DNA of 58,573 bases from Propionispora hippei DSM 15287 (GCF_900141835.1 NZ_FQZD01000024.1:1-58573), one strand, 5' to 3'. Counted from the stretch's first letter, positions 6,585 to 16,185 are shown. Numbers and translations: made by a program. The notes: a model not told the origin generated them from the sequence alone.

Positions 6585-7862
6585 TTATATCACTTTTTTT
6601 AAGGTAAGTTGTTCAACCGCAAATTTCAAACCGCTTTCCACCGTATAGCAATATTCAATGCTGTCAATTCCATGCTCTTTCAACATCGCTTGCGCATTAT
6701 AGCCAATACGCATAGTCAATACCGCATCACAGTCGGCAATGGCTTGAATAATCATTTTCCGTCTTGCCATTTCTTCGTCACATTCTTCCATGCCTAAACA
6801 ATATTTAGCTGACTTTCTAACCTCAGTCTGTTTAAAAACAGAACCGTCACCTTCAAAAATTAAAAACTCCGTGGCATGGCCAAAGTGAAGATCGACTAGT
6901 TTGCCGTGCTTGGAGGTCACGGCAATTTTGAACAGTTTAGTTTCAGGAACAAGCTCATTTACCTCGGAACGGACTTCCGATTGACAGGTGCGGAATTCCG
7001 TAGACCGGTCTTCTTTGAGAAGGCCAATCGCGTCAGCCCGACATTGCTGACAGTGTCTCATCTGCTGAATATCCAACTGACACAGATTACGCATTTCATT
7101 AATGTCTTTCATGCTTGTTTGCGAGTAGGTTTCAAAAACACTACCTGGCGCTGGAATCAAGGGCATAATATTGGTAATAAAAGCGCCTAATTCTTTTACT
7201 TTTTTCACTATCAGGGGAATATGCTGATCGTTTATCCCTTTGATCATGACAATATTGATCTTGACCAGCACACCTTGCTTCGCCAAGTATTCCACGCCTG
7301 ACAATTGGTTGCCGATTAATAACTTTGCACCGGTTTCTCCGCTGTACGTTTCACCTTGATAAGTTACCGATTTATAAATTTTAGCACCAATTTCAGGCTC
7401 CAAACAGTTAACCGTTACCGTTACATGACGAACACCACTGCTTACTATTTCTTCAGCGTACTCGGGCAGCATCAAGCCATTGGTCGACAAGCAAAAGGTA
7501 GTTTCCGGCGAAACTGCTTTGATCAGTGCAATGCTCTTTTTTACTGCCGGCCAGTTGGCCAGAGCATCCCCCGGTCCGGCAATCCCGACAACCGTTAAGT
7601 TCTCAATTTTTTCTTTTACCATTAAGAATTTCTCTTTTGCGGCTTCCGGAGAAAGAATCTCGCTTGTCACTCCCGGCCGGCTCTCATTAACACAATCAAA
7701 CTTCCGGTTACAGTAATTACAGCTGATATTACAGGCCGGAGCTACCGGTAGATGCATACGGGCGTATTTATGATGTGCACCGGCAGAATAGCAGGGATGT
7801 TGTTGTGTTTTTTGCTGTAAGATTTCGGGGTTACTATTTTCGTCTGAACATTTGCAAGACAT
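6585..7862 (-). CDS. nifB: FeMo-cofactor biosynthesis radical SAM protein NifB
   Basis: Builds NifB-co, the [8Fe-9S-C] precursor of FeMo-cofactor, using S-adenosylmethionine. The radical SAM cluster is formed by Cys44, Cys48 and Cys51 in CNISCNYCNRKFDC. After the SAM barrel comes a linker with CQQCRADAIGLL and then a C-terminal NifX/NafY-like domain from about residue 310 (KIAVTSKHGKLVDLHFGHA). 425 residues is typical for the two-domain form. ATG at 7862 follows GAGGTGAG; a longer GTG start adds three residues. It follows nifN by 10 nt, so translation is probably coupled. Confidence 0.96.
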   Translation of the reverse strand: MSCKCSDENSNPEILQQKTQQHPCYSAGAHHKYARMHLPVAPACNISCNYCNRKFDCVNESRPGVTSEILSPEAAKEKFLMVKEKIENLTVVGIAGPGDALANWPAVKKSIALIKAVSPETTFCLSTNGLMLPEYAEEIVSSGVRHVTVTVNCLEPEIGAKIYKSVTYQGETYSGETGAKLLIGNQLSGVEYLAKQGVLVKINIVMIKGINDQHIPLIVKKVKELGAFITNIMPLIPAPGSVFETYSQTSMKDINEMRNLCQLDIQQMRHCQQCRADAIGLLKEDRSTEFRTCQSEVRSEVNELVPETKLFKIAVTSKHGKLVDLHFGHATEFLIFEGDGSVFKQTEVRKSAKYCLGMEECDEEMARRKMIIQAIADCDAVLTMRIGYNAQAMLKEHGIDSIEYCYTVESGLKFAVEQLTLKKVI

Positions 7863-7872
7863 CTTTCTCACC

Positions 7873-9267
7873 TCAATTCATATCGCAGGCCGGTGGCTGC
7901 TCCAAACCCTGATAAAAGTTTTCATACATGGACTTTCTATAAGAACGGCGTTTTTCTGCCAGCAGGGTATTGGTGATCCGGTCTAAGAACATGGCCGTTC
8001 CCGTATAACCAACTGACAAAAGTCGTTGCCCCCCTACACGGTCATGAATGGGAAAGCCTAATCGTACCAACGGAATTTTTTCATGTTCTTCAATATATCT
8101 TCCATCTGAGTGCCCAATGGCAATGTTGGCTCCTGCGTTCTTAGCCTCACGGCGAAGTGTTACGAAATCAGTGGCAGGCAGTACAATAACTGGCGGTGCA
8201 TCGACTTCTGCCCTGTCCATTTCTATTAGTTCCGCAAATCTACTATTAGGACTGCCTGTGCCAATTACAACAGGAAATACTCCATTTTCAAAACAAATTT
8301 TACTTACAGCGTATACTAACTCCGGTTCACCAAAAATTACGCTGCGCCCCTGAAAATTATATTTATGGGAATCCACCATAGCGTCCAGCAATCGTCCCCG
8401 TTCCGCTTCTATGCCTGGCGGTAAGCAGGACTGATTGGTGATTTGACCTAAAGCTGTCATAAACCGGTCTGTATTCTTTAGACCAATTGGAATCGGCACA
8501 TTATACAGGGGGACACCAAACTCTTCTTCCAGATATTTTCCCGGTGATAGCTCATCATCCATCGTAATGCCAAGTTGTATGGTTGCAATAGCTCCCGGCA
8601 TTGCTTCTATCTCAGCCAGGGGAGTTCCACCTACCGGTATTTTCGTATACGGTTTGGCTAATGGTCTGTCCAGTGTATCGGAAACATCAGGAAACAGAGT
8701 GTACTCAATACCCACCATTTGCAAAATCCTTTTTATCTCCCGGACATCGGCACTACTGATATGCGGGACGATAACATTAACCTTATTATGTTTTCTGGCC
8801 GTCTTTTTCGCCAGCTTCATAACGATTTTCTTTAAGGCAAGAAGGTAACCTTCCGTATGCGATCCGCCATAACCCGGTGTGGGCACGGCAACAATGGCCA
8901 GTTCCTCCCGGTCTTTTGTCAGTCGGTATTCGGCTGTAATTCGCTCAATATCTTCACCAATCGTTTCGGACAAGCAGGTAGTAAGCACACCGATAAGTTT
9001 AGGCTGATATACGCGGATAATATTATCCAAAGCCTGTTTTAAGTTTTTTTCGCCACCGTATACCGTACCCTTTTCATTTAGCGAGGAAGAGCCTACGTCC
9101 ACCGGTTCATTAAAATGTTCGGCAATATGCCGGCGCATATAGGTACTGCACCCTTGAGAGCCATGTATAATAACCATGGCGTTTTCTATTCCCTTAAACG
9201 GAATAATACCACCCATGGGCATACACATATTGCACGGATTCTCATTTACATTTCGTGCAATTGTCAT
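7873..9267 (-). CDS. nifN: FeMo-cofactor scaffold subunit NifN
   Basis: A 464-residue NifK-like subunit that forms the NifEN scaffold on which NifB-co matures to FeMo-cofactor. The N-terminus NENPCNMCMPMGGIIPFKGIE and HGSQGCSTYMRRHIAEHF carry the cluster-binding cysteines and the GSQGCS loop shared with NifK. TTCLSETIGEDI supplies the next conserved Cys. It is followed by nifB and preceded by nifE with a 15-nt gap. The AAGGAGGGAAACAG leader before ATG supports the start. Confidence 0.95.
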   Translation of the reverse strand: MTIARNVNENPCNMCMPMGGIIPFKGIENAMVIIHGSQGCSTYMRRHIAEHFNEPVDVGSSSLNEKGTVYGGEKNLKQALDNIIRVYQPKLIGVLTTCLSETIGEDIERITAEYRLTKDREELAIVAVPTPGYGGSHTEGYLLALKKIVMKLAKKTARKHNKVNVIVPHISSADVREIKRILQMVGIEYTLFPDVSDTLDRPLAKPYTKIPVGGTPLAEIEAMPGAIATIQLGITMDDELSPGKYLEEEFGVPLYNVPIPIGLKNTDRFMTALGQITNQSCLPPGIEAERGRLLDAMVDSHKYNFQGRSVIFGEPELVYAVSKICFENGVFPVVIGTGSPNSRFAELIEMDRAEVDAPPVIVLPATDFVTLRREAKNAGANIAIGHSDGRYIEEHEKIPLVRLGFPIHDRVGGQRLLSVGYTGTAMFLDRITNTLLAEKRRSYRKSMYENFYQGLEQPPACDMN

Positions 9268-9282
9268 CTGTTTCCCTCCTTG

Positions 9283-10629
9283 CTACGCTTTAATGTATTT
9301 CCAGACCGGCGAACATACAGTGGAATAAACTTCCGCAGCAAAATTCACGGCTCCGACAAAACCGCTTAACGGATGCTTACGGTCATGATTATGATCAACA
9401 AAAGCCTTACCTAGCTTATAGGCCAACGGCCTTTCCTTCACACCGCCAACCAATAAGTCTGCTTCCTGCTCAACCATAAACCGTTCCAGTTCGGCAGGAT
9501 TTGCATCATCTAAAATAACCGTACCTTGTTGAACCAGCTTGTCAATTGTTTCATACTCTTCTTTTCGCCCTGTCTGTGTCCCGATCATGACTACTTCCAT
9601 GCCGATTTCACGAAACTGTTTAATTAATGAAATCGCCTTGAAACCGCCGCCTACATAGACTGCCGCCTTCTTTCCAGCCAGTTTGCCTCGATAACTGTCT
9701 ATCTGAGGTTTAACCACTGCCAGTTCTCTGGCAATTAAGCGTTCGGCCCTTTCCAGCATAGCGGGATCATGAAATGCTTGGGCAATCCGGCGTAGTGAAT
9801 CTGCCGTATCCTCCAATCCTAAAAACGAAACGTTCAGATAAGGAATTTGGTAGAGTTCTTCGATCTTAGCGGCCAGATAATGCATCGAACCGGCACATTG
9901 AATGATATTTAGCGAAGCACCAGTTGCCTTTTTCAGATCTTCATAGTTCGAATCACCGGTAAATACCACATTTAATTTAACACCAATTTCCTCCAGGTAC
10001 TTTCTAATAATCCAGGCTTCACCGGCCAAATTAAAGTCACCCAGATAATTAATCGTTTTTTCCTGTTTTGCCAGTTTGACATCACCAGGATGAATTAAAC
10101 GCAGCAGAGCTTCTCCGGCGGCACGGTAACCTGCCGCTTTGTTGCCGATAAAACCACTGGACTGCACGGGAATAACTTCAATATTATGCCTTTGGGCTGC
10201 CGCTTTGCACACAGCCTCCAAATCGTCACCAATGACGCCTACGATACAAGTGGAGTATACTATAACCAGTTTGGCCGACTTATGCTTAGCAACCAGCTCA
10301 TCAATCGCGGCTGCGAGCTTTTTTTCACCGCCAAAGATAACGTCCTGTTCTTTTAAATCAGTGGAAAAGCTATTGCGATACAAATCCTCGCCACTACTAA
10401 GACTGCCACGGATATCCCAGGTATAACTGGCACAGCCAATCGGACCATGCACCAGATGGATTGCATCAGTAATCGGATTAAGGACTACTCTGGCTCCGCA
10501 ATATACACAGGCCCGCTGACTGACACAGCCCGCGATACTGTCGGCATCACAAGCAAGCTGCTTTTTTTGTTTTCCTTTAATTGTTATAAAATCTTCCCTG
10601 TCGCGTATAACGGCCGCCTCACTCACCAT
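9283..10629 (-). CDS. nifE: FeMo-cofactor scaffold subunit NifE
   Basis: A 448-residue NifD-like subunit of the NifEN cofactor scaffold. Conserved elements include QRACVYCGARVVLNPITDA, HGPIGCASYTWDIRG, the STCIVGVIGDD loop carrying a conserved Cys, and NIIQCAGSMHYLA, which replaces the cofactor-Cys region of NifD (QCHRS). The His of NifD's C-terminal cofactor ligand is not kept in the NifD context, consistent with a transient scaffold. It sits between nifK (85-nt gap) and nifN in the standard order. Confidence 0.95.
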   Translation of the reverse strand: MVSEAAVIRDREDFITIKGKQKKQLACDADSIAGCVSQRACVYCGARVVLNPITDAIHLVHGPIGCASYTWDIRGSLSSGEDLYRNSFSTDLKEQDVIFGGEKKLAAAIDELVAKHKSAKLVIVYSTCIVGVIGDDLEAVCKAAAQRHNIEVIPVQSSGFIGNKAAGYRAAGEALLRLIHPGDVKLAKQEKTINYLGDFNLAGEAWIIRKYLEEIGVKLNVVFTGDSNYEDLKKATGASLNIIQCAGSMHYLAAKIEELYQIPYLNVSFLGLEDTADSLRRIAQAFHDPAMLERAERLIARELAVVKPQIDSYRGKLAGKKAAVYVGGGFKAISLIKQFREIGMEVVMIGTQTGRKEEYETIDKLVQQGTVILDDANPAELERFMVEQEADLLVGGVKERPLAYKLGKAFVDHNHDRKHPLSGFVGAVNFAAEVYSTVCSPVWKYIKA

Positions 10630-10714
10630 CTGTCACATCCTTTCCGTTGCTATTCGCCTGATAGTCTATGAGTACAGAAAAGCAAGTTTCCCCTGTACCC
10701 ATAGATTACAGCTA

Positions 10715-12103
10715 TTACATAACCAATTCAAAATCCTCGTCAGCCGCATCCCGGTCGGCTCGGTCCAATAAAGCGCCGCTGATCATTTCCACAATTCGCA
10801 TGGCCCCGCGATAGCCGACAATCGGCAGGTAGGAATGAACACTGCGGTCTAAAATGGGAAAACCAATACGTACAAAAGGAATATCCTCAGCGCGGGCAAT
10901 ATACTTGCCATAGGTATTGCCAATGAGCAAATCGACAGGTTCATTCTTAATCCATTGATGGAGTTCAAACAAATCACCTGGTGCTTTCACATTAGCCTTC
11001 ACCCCTGCTGCTTTCAGCATACCCTGAATTTCATTTTCAAAACCGGCCAATCCGGAACCTAAGGCGCCGGCCGGCGTACCGGTCAACACATGCACAGGCA
11101 GCATACCCAGACTCAGCAGGAATTCGGTTAGACCTGTAACAATATCAGGATCACCAAAAACAGCAACCTTTTTACCATGGAAATGGAAATGCGTATCGGT
11201 CATAATATCAACGAGCTGCCCGCGTTCTTCTTCCAGCTCATAAGGAATTTCCGCAGCAAAAGCAGACCGTAATGCCATAAGAAAATCATCCATAGCTTTT
11301 ACACCAATTGGGGTTTTTAAAGAAATTGCCGGTACTTTACATTTCTTTTCCAGTTGATCCGCCGCATCCTGAGAAGCAAACCGGCCTAGCGCCAGGGTTG
11401 CTTTTGAGTTTCCGGCATCTTTCAATTCTTCCAGGGTAACACCGCCCTTGGGGTACATTTCAAATTTACCCGTCATCGGTGAATCTACTACACCTGATGT
11501 ATCAGGAAACATAATGAATTTAAGCTGCATAGCTTTTACGATCCTTTTAATCTCACGCATATCACCGGGATTAACAAAGCCGGGAATAATATTTATCTGT
11601 TCCTTTTTAAGGTCTTCCGAGGCTTGCGCAAAGTAAGTAACCATGGCTTTCGTCATATTGGAAAAGCCGGTAATATGAGATCCCTGATAGCTTGGCGTAT
11701 TGGCATGGAATACCACTTTCCCCTCCGGAATTTCCGATTGTTTGATAATCGTAGGAATATCGTCGCCAATCGTTTCAGACAGACAGGTAGTATGGACCGC
11801 CATGACATCCGGATTATATAAGGTGAAAACATTTTTTATGGCTGTTTTTAAGTTGGCACCGCCGCCAAAAACAGAAGCCCCTTCGGTAAAGCTACTGGTA
11901 GACGCCATGATGGGATCACGGAAATGCCTGGTTAAATGCATCCGGTGAAAGGAGCAGCACCCTTGTGACCCATGGCTGTGAGGCAAACAGCCCTTTATGC
12001 CAAGCGCTGCGTACATAGCGCCAATAGGTTGACAGGTCTTGGCGGGATTGATGACGGCGCCGCTTGGACGCTGTTTTATTTCTTTCGGTGTATAATCAAG
12101 CAT
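10715..12103 (-). CDS. nifK: Nitrogenase MoFe protein beta chain NifK
   Basis: A 462-residue beta subunit of dinitrogenase. P-cluster ligands are visible: Cys24 (AKTCQPIGAMYAALG), Cys49 (HGSQGCCSFHR) and Cys107 (TTCLSETIGDD). The protein is shorter at the N-terminus than proteobacterial NifK, as in clostridia, and starts MLDYTPKEI like the C. pasteurianum protein. That is why ATG at 12103, behind AAGGAGG, is preferred over the ATG at 12124, which would overlap nifD. The gene starts 1 nt after the nifD stop, so coupled translation is very likely. Confidence 0.97.
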   Translation of the reverse strand: MLDYTPKEIKQRPSGAVINPAKTCQPIGAMYAALGIKGCLPHSHGSQGCCSFHRMHLTRHFRDPIMASTSSFTEGASVFGGGANLKTAIKNVFTLYNPDVMAVHTTCLSETIGDDIPTIIKQSEIPEGKVVFHANTPSYQGSHITGFSNMTKAMVTYFAQASEDLKKEQINIIPGFVNPGDMREIKRIVKAMQLKFIMFPDTSGVVDSPMTGKFEMYPKGGVTLEELKDAGNSKATLALGRFASQDAADQLEKKCKVPAISLKTPIGVKAMDDFLMALRSAFAAEIPYELEEERGQLVDIMTDTHFHFHGKKVAVFGDPDIVTGLTEFLLSLGMLPVHVLTGTPAGALGSGLAGFENEIQGMLKAAGVKANVKAPGDLFELHQWIKNEPVDLLIGNTYGKYIARAEDIPFVRIGFPILDRSVHSYLPIVGYRGAMRIVEMISGALLDRADRDAADEDFELVM

Positions 12104-12104
12104 C

Positions 12105-13718
12105 TTATTTGTCGCCTCCTTCATTCATTTCCCCCGACAAAGCCGGACTGTTTTTCCAGGGTGGAGTGATAAAGTTCCAAGTCGGTGAAGCAAAACCCAT
12201 GCTAACGTCACGGGCAAAATTCACCGCACCGTTAAATCCGGCATAAGGACCGCTATAGTCATAGGAATGCAGTTGTTTTGCCGGTATACCCATCTTTTGA
12301 ACTACATACTTATCCTTGATGCCGGAAGAAAAAATATCCGGTTTCAGCAATTTGATAAATTCTTCTGTTTCAAAATGATTCAAATCATCGACAATGATAT
12401 GGCCTTCTTTCATGTCAACATTCATTCCCGGGTAATCGCTTAAAGGAATTCGTTGCTTGAGCTCGGCCAGCTTCTCCGGCGACATTTTCAGCCTAAACCG
12501 CTTCGGATCTGCTTCTACATGAAGATCCGGAATGTTCTTGCTGTCGGCATCGGGTTTAATACTAGGAATGATGTCGCGGCCTTCATAGTCGTCACGGTGA
12601 GCGAATTCATAACCGGCCAAGATGGTTTCGATGCCTAATTCACGGAACAATCCTTGGAAGTGATGCCCCCGCGAACCGCCAACAAAGCAAAAAGCGGTTT
12701 TATTCTGACACAATTTGGCGTATTGATCAATAATCGGCTGTACACGAGCCACTTCACGGGCAATAACGGCTTCCGTCCTGGCAGTGAGTTCTGCATCATC
12801 AAAATACAGCGCCATATCACGAAGACTCTTTATTGTTGACTCAATTCCTACAAAGTTTACTTTAAGCCAGGGAGTTCCATATTTAGTCTCGATTTTTTCC
12901 GCAATGTAGTTAATGGACCGATGGCATTGCACCAGATTTAGTTCTGCTACATGAGCATTGCGCATCTGTTCCCAGGAACCGTCGCCAGTCATCACCGACA
13001 CAACATGATAACCGATATCTTTAAGGATACGTTCCACTTCCCAGCCATCGCCGCCAATGTTGTATTCGCCTAAGAGGTTTATTGAAAACTTTGCCGGTGC
13101 TTCCTCCTGCTCACCTTTGCCGATAACATGCTCCACAAAGCTGTTATTGGCGATATGATGTCCCGCCGACTGACTGACCCCTTTATACCCTTCACAGCTA
13201 AAAGCCAGGACCTGTATGCCATGACGTTTCTGCGCTTCTCTGGCTACGGCATTGATATCGTCACCAATTAGCCCTACCGGACAGGTGGCGGAAATGGTAA
13301 TGGCCTTAGGCTGCAAAATTTCTACCACTTCATCAATCATAGCGGTCAATTTTTTCTCCCCGCCAAACACAATATCACTTTCCTGCATATCGGTAGAAAA
13401 AGAGTAGTTAATAAAATTTTTAATATTATCTTCCCGTTTCGCTTTATTGCGGCGGGTGCCCCAGGTATAATAGGCACAGCCAATCGGCCCATGGGTAATA
13501 TGAACCATATCCTTAATAGGTCCTAAAACAACGCCCTTACAACCGGCATAAGCACAGCCGCGATTTGTAATAATACCAGGAATAGTACGGGTATTCGCTT
13601 CAATTTCCGGATTTTCAATTTCACCATTTTTAATCAAAATATGTTTACGCCGGTTTTTTTGCACTTTACTCGGCATCTTTTCAAATAGTTCTTGCAAATC
13701 TTTCTCGGTAACTGCCAT
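12105..13718 (-). CDS. nifD: Nitrogenase MoFe protein alpha chain NifD (clostridial long form)
   Basis: The 537-residue alpha subunit of dinitrogenase, which holds FeMo-cofactor. P-cluster ligands are Cys55 (RGCAYAGCKG), Cys81 (HGPIGC) and Cys146 (ATCPVG). The FeMo-co ligands are Cys265 (LVQCHRS) and His484 (LHSYDYSG). An insertion of about 50 residues around 380-430 (rich in Asp/Lys/Pro) lengthens the protein relative to proteobacterial NifD and matches the known C. pasteurianum-type insertion. ATG at 13718 follows GGGGGGAG. All catalytic residues are intact, so an active Mo-nitrogenase is expected. Confidence 0.97.
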   Translation of the reverse strand: MAVTEKDLQELFEKMPSKVQKNRRKHILIKNGEIENPEIEANTRTIPGIITNRGCAYAGCKGVVLGPIKDMVHITHGPIGCAYYTWGTRRNKAKREDNIKNFINYSFSTDMQESDIVFGGEKKLTAMIDEVVEILQPKAITISATCPVGLIGDDINAVAREAQKRHGIQVLAFSCEGYKGVSQSAGHHIANNSFVEHVIGKGEQEEAPAKFSINLLGEYNIGGDGWEVERILKDIGYHVVSVMTGDGSWEQMRNAHVAELNLVQCHRSINYIAEKIETKYGTPWLKVNFVGIESTIKSLRDMALYFDDAELTARTEAVIAREVARVQPIIDQYAKLCQNKTAFCFVGGSRGHHFQGLFRELGIETILAGYEFAHRDDYEGRDIIPSIKPDADSKNIPDLHVEADPKRFRLKMSPEKLAELKQRIPLSDYPGMNVDMKEGHIIVDDLNHFETEEFIKLLKPDIFSSGIKDKYVVQKMGIPAKQLHSYDYSGPYAGFNGAVNFARDVSMGFASPTWNFITPPWKNSPALSGEMNEGGDK

Positions 13719-13741
13719 GCTTCTCCCCCCTTTTACCTTAC

Positions 13742-14152
13742 TTAAATAGCCTCGTCTCCGGTTTCGCCGGTACGCACGCGAACAACATCACCTAAAGGCA
13801 ATATAAATATTTTCCCGTCACCAACATGATTATCGGTCCTATTGGCAACCGTAATGGCTTCTACAATGTTAGCTACATCTTGATCATGGGCTATGATATT
13901 AAACATCCGTCGCGGGAACAATCGGGCACCGTTCAAAAAACTTTCAATTAATATTTCGGCATTTGCCCGGTCTTCCTCACTCGTCATAGATAGCAGTTCT
14001 CTTTTGCGATCTTCAATCGTAGAGGTATCCACAACCATTTTCCCGCGGCCAACTACCTTGGTAGCAGTGAAACCTGCCGCACCGGCTTCAATCAGTGCTT
14101 TTTTCGTCGCATTGGTTTTATTCATGCGCACAATTGCGATGATCTCTTTCAT
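13742..14152 (-). CDS. nifI2: PII-family nitrogenase regulator NifI2
   Basis: A 136-residue GlnB-like protein, longer than canonical PII. It retains the start MKEIIAIVRMNKTNATKKAL and the VVGRGK segment that leads to the T-loop, and ends with GDGKIFILPLGDVVRVRTGE, the C-terminal PII nucleotide-binding strand. In methanogens and clostridia NifI1 and NifI2 form a complex that binds MoFe protein and shuts off nitrogenase when ammonium rises and 2-oxoglutarate falls. ATG at 14152 is preferred to TTG at 14158 because AGGAGG is then 8 nt away. Located between nifI1 and nifD as usual. Confidence 0.93.
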   Translation of the reverse strand: MKEIIAIVRMNKTNATKKALIEAGAAGFTATKVVGRGKMVVDTSTIEDRKRELLSMTSEEDRANAEILIESFLNGARLFPRRMFNIIAHDQDVANIVEAITVANRTDNHVGDGKIFILPLGDVVRVRTGETGDEAI

Positions 14153-14164
14153 TCCCAATACCTC

Positions 14165-14491
14165 CTATAAGCCTTTTTTGCCAGTCGATACCGTATAGGC
14201 TTCCTCTATCGGAGATATGAATATTTTCCCATCGCCGAAAGTTCCATTTTCACCGGTTTTAGCAACTCGCAGGATGACACTGATCACATCGTCTCTATCC
14301 TCATCACGTACGGCGGTCATAATCATAACCTTGGGAATTTCGTCATACACGATACCGCCAACTTTAATTCCCTTTTGCTTGCCGCGACCTACAACATCAA
14401 ATACCGTAGCGGCATGGAAGCCGGCTGTGGAAAGCTCATACAAGACTTCGTCCTTTTTTTCCGGTCTTACGATAGCTCTAACTAATAACAT
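14165..14491 (-). CDS. nifI1: PII-family nitrogenase regulator NifI1
   Basis: A 108-residue GlnB-like protein with MLLVRAIVRPEKKDEVLYEL at the N-terminus, VVGRGKQKG (33-41) before the T-loop and GDGKIFISPIEEAYTVSTG at the end. There is no canonical uridylylated Tyr in a PII-type T-loop context, which fits the NifI1 subgroup. It is read from its own GAGGAG site 38 nt after nifH and ends 12 nt before nifI2. It partners NifI2 in post-translational control of nitrogenase. Confidence 0.93.
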   Translation of the reverse strand: MLLVRAIVRPEKKDEVLYELSTAGFHAATVFDVVGRGKQKGIKVGGIVYDEIPKVMIMTAVRDEDRDDVISVILRVAKTGENGTFGDGKIFISPIEEAYTVSTGKKGL

Positions 14492-14529
14492 AGATTATCT
14501 TCTCCTCTACTATTAAGCTATTTCTTTCA

Positions 14530-15354
<825 letters not shown>

Positions 15355-15411
15355 TTACCTCCATATCAATCGATTATTTTTTACTTCAACTTTCGACTTG
15401 AAAAAGAAAAT

Positions 15412-15457
15412 ATTGTGCATTATAATATTTAAAAGAGTAACTGAAGCCATGCACAAT
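15412..15457 (-). promoter_or_regulatory. Dyad ATTGTGCAT-N28-ATGCACAAT in front of nifH
   Basis: A perfect 9-bp inverted repeat occupies 15412-15420 and 15449-15457. Between the half-sites, on the minus strand, a TATAAT-like hexamer is seen near 15420-15426, with only a weak -35. This may be an operator flanking a secondary nifH promoter or simply a long-loop hairpin in the mop-nifH spacer. Confidence 0.35.
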
Positions 15458-15474
15458 GGACTCGGATTGTTCTG

Positions 15475-15516
15475 CCTTCATAAATACCGCAAATATTTAT
15501 GAAGGTTTCTTTTTTA
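15475..15516 (+). terminator. 12-bp hairpin with T-tract on the plus strand, upstream of nifH
   Basis: CCTTCATAAATA (15475-15486) pairs with TATTTATGAAGG (15494-15505) and is followed on the plus strand by TTTCTTTTTTATT. In the direction of nif transcription there is no U-tract, so it would not terminate the operon. It may stabilise the nifH mRNA 5' end or block antisense transcription. Confidence 0.5.
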
Positions 15517-15557
15517 TTACCTTATCTTTAGGACTCACCCCCTTAAAAGAATCAGAT

Positions 15558-15761
15558 CTATTTAATAACCATCATTTCAGTTGCTTTAATCAAAGCGGTC
15601 ACATTATCGCCAACAACCAGCTTCAAATCTTCAACTGAATCAACCGTGATGGCAGCCACTAACTCGACTCCCTGATAATCCATAACCACTTTAGCCATAA
15701 CAGAACCTTTGATAATTTCCTTCACCGTTGCTGGCAATTTGTTTCTTCCGCTAATTTTCAT
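15558..15761 (-). CDS. mop: Molbindin (Mop), molybdate/molybdopterin-binding TOBE protein
   Basis: A 67-residue single-domain TOBE protein with the signature MKISGRNKLPATVKEIIKGS and VTALIKATEMMVIK at the end. Molbindins form hexamers that bind molybdate and buffer its intracellular concentration; in C. pasteurianum they were first found with nitrogen fixation. The ATG at 15761 is chosen because it gives the standard molbindin length with GGAG nine nt upstream; an ATG two codons earlier is also possible. Its position between the leader at 15835-16044 and nifH ties molybdenum supply to nitrogenase expression. Confidence 0.92.
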   Translation of the reverse strand: MKISGRNKLPATVKEIIKGSVMAKVVMDYQGVELVAAITVDSVEDLKLVVGDNVTALIKATEMMVIK

Positions 15762-15834
15762 AGACATCCACTCCTTTTTTGATTGAAATCCTGAATAAAG
15801 AGAATGTTTATGGCTCATGTCACCGATCTTGCCG

Positions 15835-16009
15835 AAAAACAGAAGAGGCTCGTGGACAACACTATATCCACAAGCCTCTTTGCTTGTTCATCATAAAGCA
15901 TATGATTTTATAAAATAGGCAAGAACTATACATAAACTAACAAAAAAAGGCTTATAAACATTTCTGTTTATAAGCCACTTTGCTTAGTTTTCTGAACCAT
16001 TTTTAATTT
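15835..16009 (-). promoter_or_regulatory. mop-nif leader RNA with two tandem antiterminator/terminator modules (copy 2)
   Basis: Same design as the nifV leader. Module 1 is TAAGC-AAAGTG-GCTTA (15986-15971), overlapping terminator 1 (11-bp stem 15976-15966/15959-15949, loop AGAAAT, T7 at 15948-15942). Module 2 is ACAAGC-AAAGAG-GCTTGT (15887-15870), overlapping terminator 2 (14-bp stem 15880-15867/15856-15843, then CTGTTTTT). The linker between modules keeps TCATATGCTTTAT in both copies. The hexaloops are identical to copy 1 although the rest of the leader has diverged, including compensating or wobble changes in the stems. An ANTAR-type regulator, not encoded in this window, is the first candidate. 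The assignment is inferred from structure only. Confidence 0.65.
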
Positions 16010-16015
16010 AATTAG

Positions 16016-16044
16016 ACTATAACATATATCGAAAACCTTGACAA
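16016..16044 (-). promoter_or_regulatory. Sigma-A promoter of the mop-nif operon
   Basis: On the minus strand, TTGTCA (16044-16039), a 17-nt spacer and TATAGT (16021-16016) give a near-consensus promoter, with a start expected near 16009. There is no sigma-54 (GG-N10-GC) element, so nif expression is probably set after initiation, at the leader. Confidence 0.82.
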
Positions 16045-16084
16045 TACTTTGATTAAAATTCGCAATATTAAGATATCGCCTGTC

Positions 16085-16106
16085 TTTTTGTAACATTATA
16101 CAAAAA
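16085..16106. promoter_or_regulatory. Palindrome TTTTTGTA-N6-TACAAAAA between divergent promoters
   Basis: A perfect 8-bp inverted repeat with a 6-nt spacer lies about 41 nt upstream of the nif -35 box and about 50 nt upstream of the acyltransferase -35 box. It has the size and symmetry of a dimeric regulator's operator. No counterpart is seen before the nifV promoter, whose upstream DNA is coding. Confidence 0.4.
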
Positions 16107-16156
16107 TAGTGGCCCGTTTCTTGCTATAAAATTAGACATTTCTTTACTTCTTTGAT

Positions 16157-16185
16157 TTTACAGAGAAATCTGTTAAAATTATATA
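16157..16185 (+). promoter_or_regulatory. Promoter of the acyltransferase gene
   Basis: TTTACA (16157-16162), a 17-nt spacer and TATATA (16180-16185) form a good sigma-A promoter about 35 nt before the ATG, whose AGGAGGT site is at 16207-16213. Confidence 0.65.

Noticed and set aside
15835-16009. Sigma-54/NifA-type nif promoter
   Set aside because: No GG-N10-GC element or NifA upstream activator pattern was seen before mop, nifH or nifV; a sigma-A promoter is present instead.
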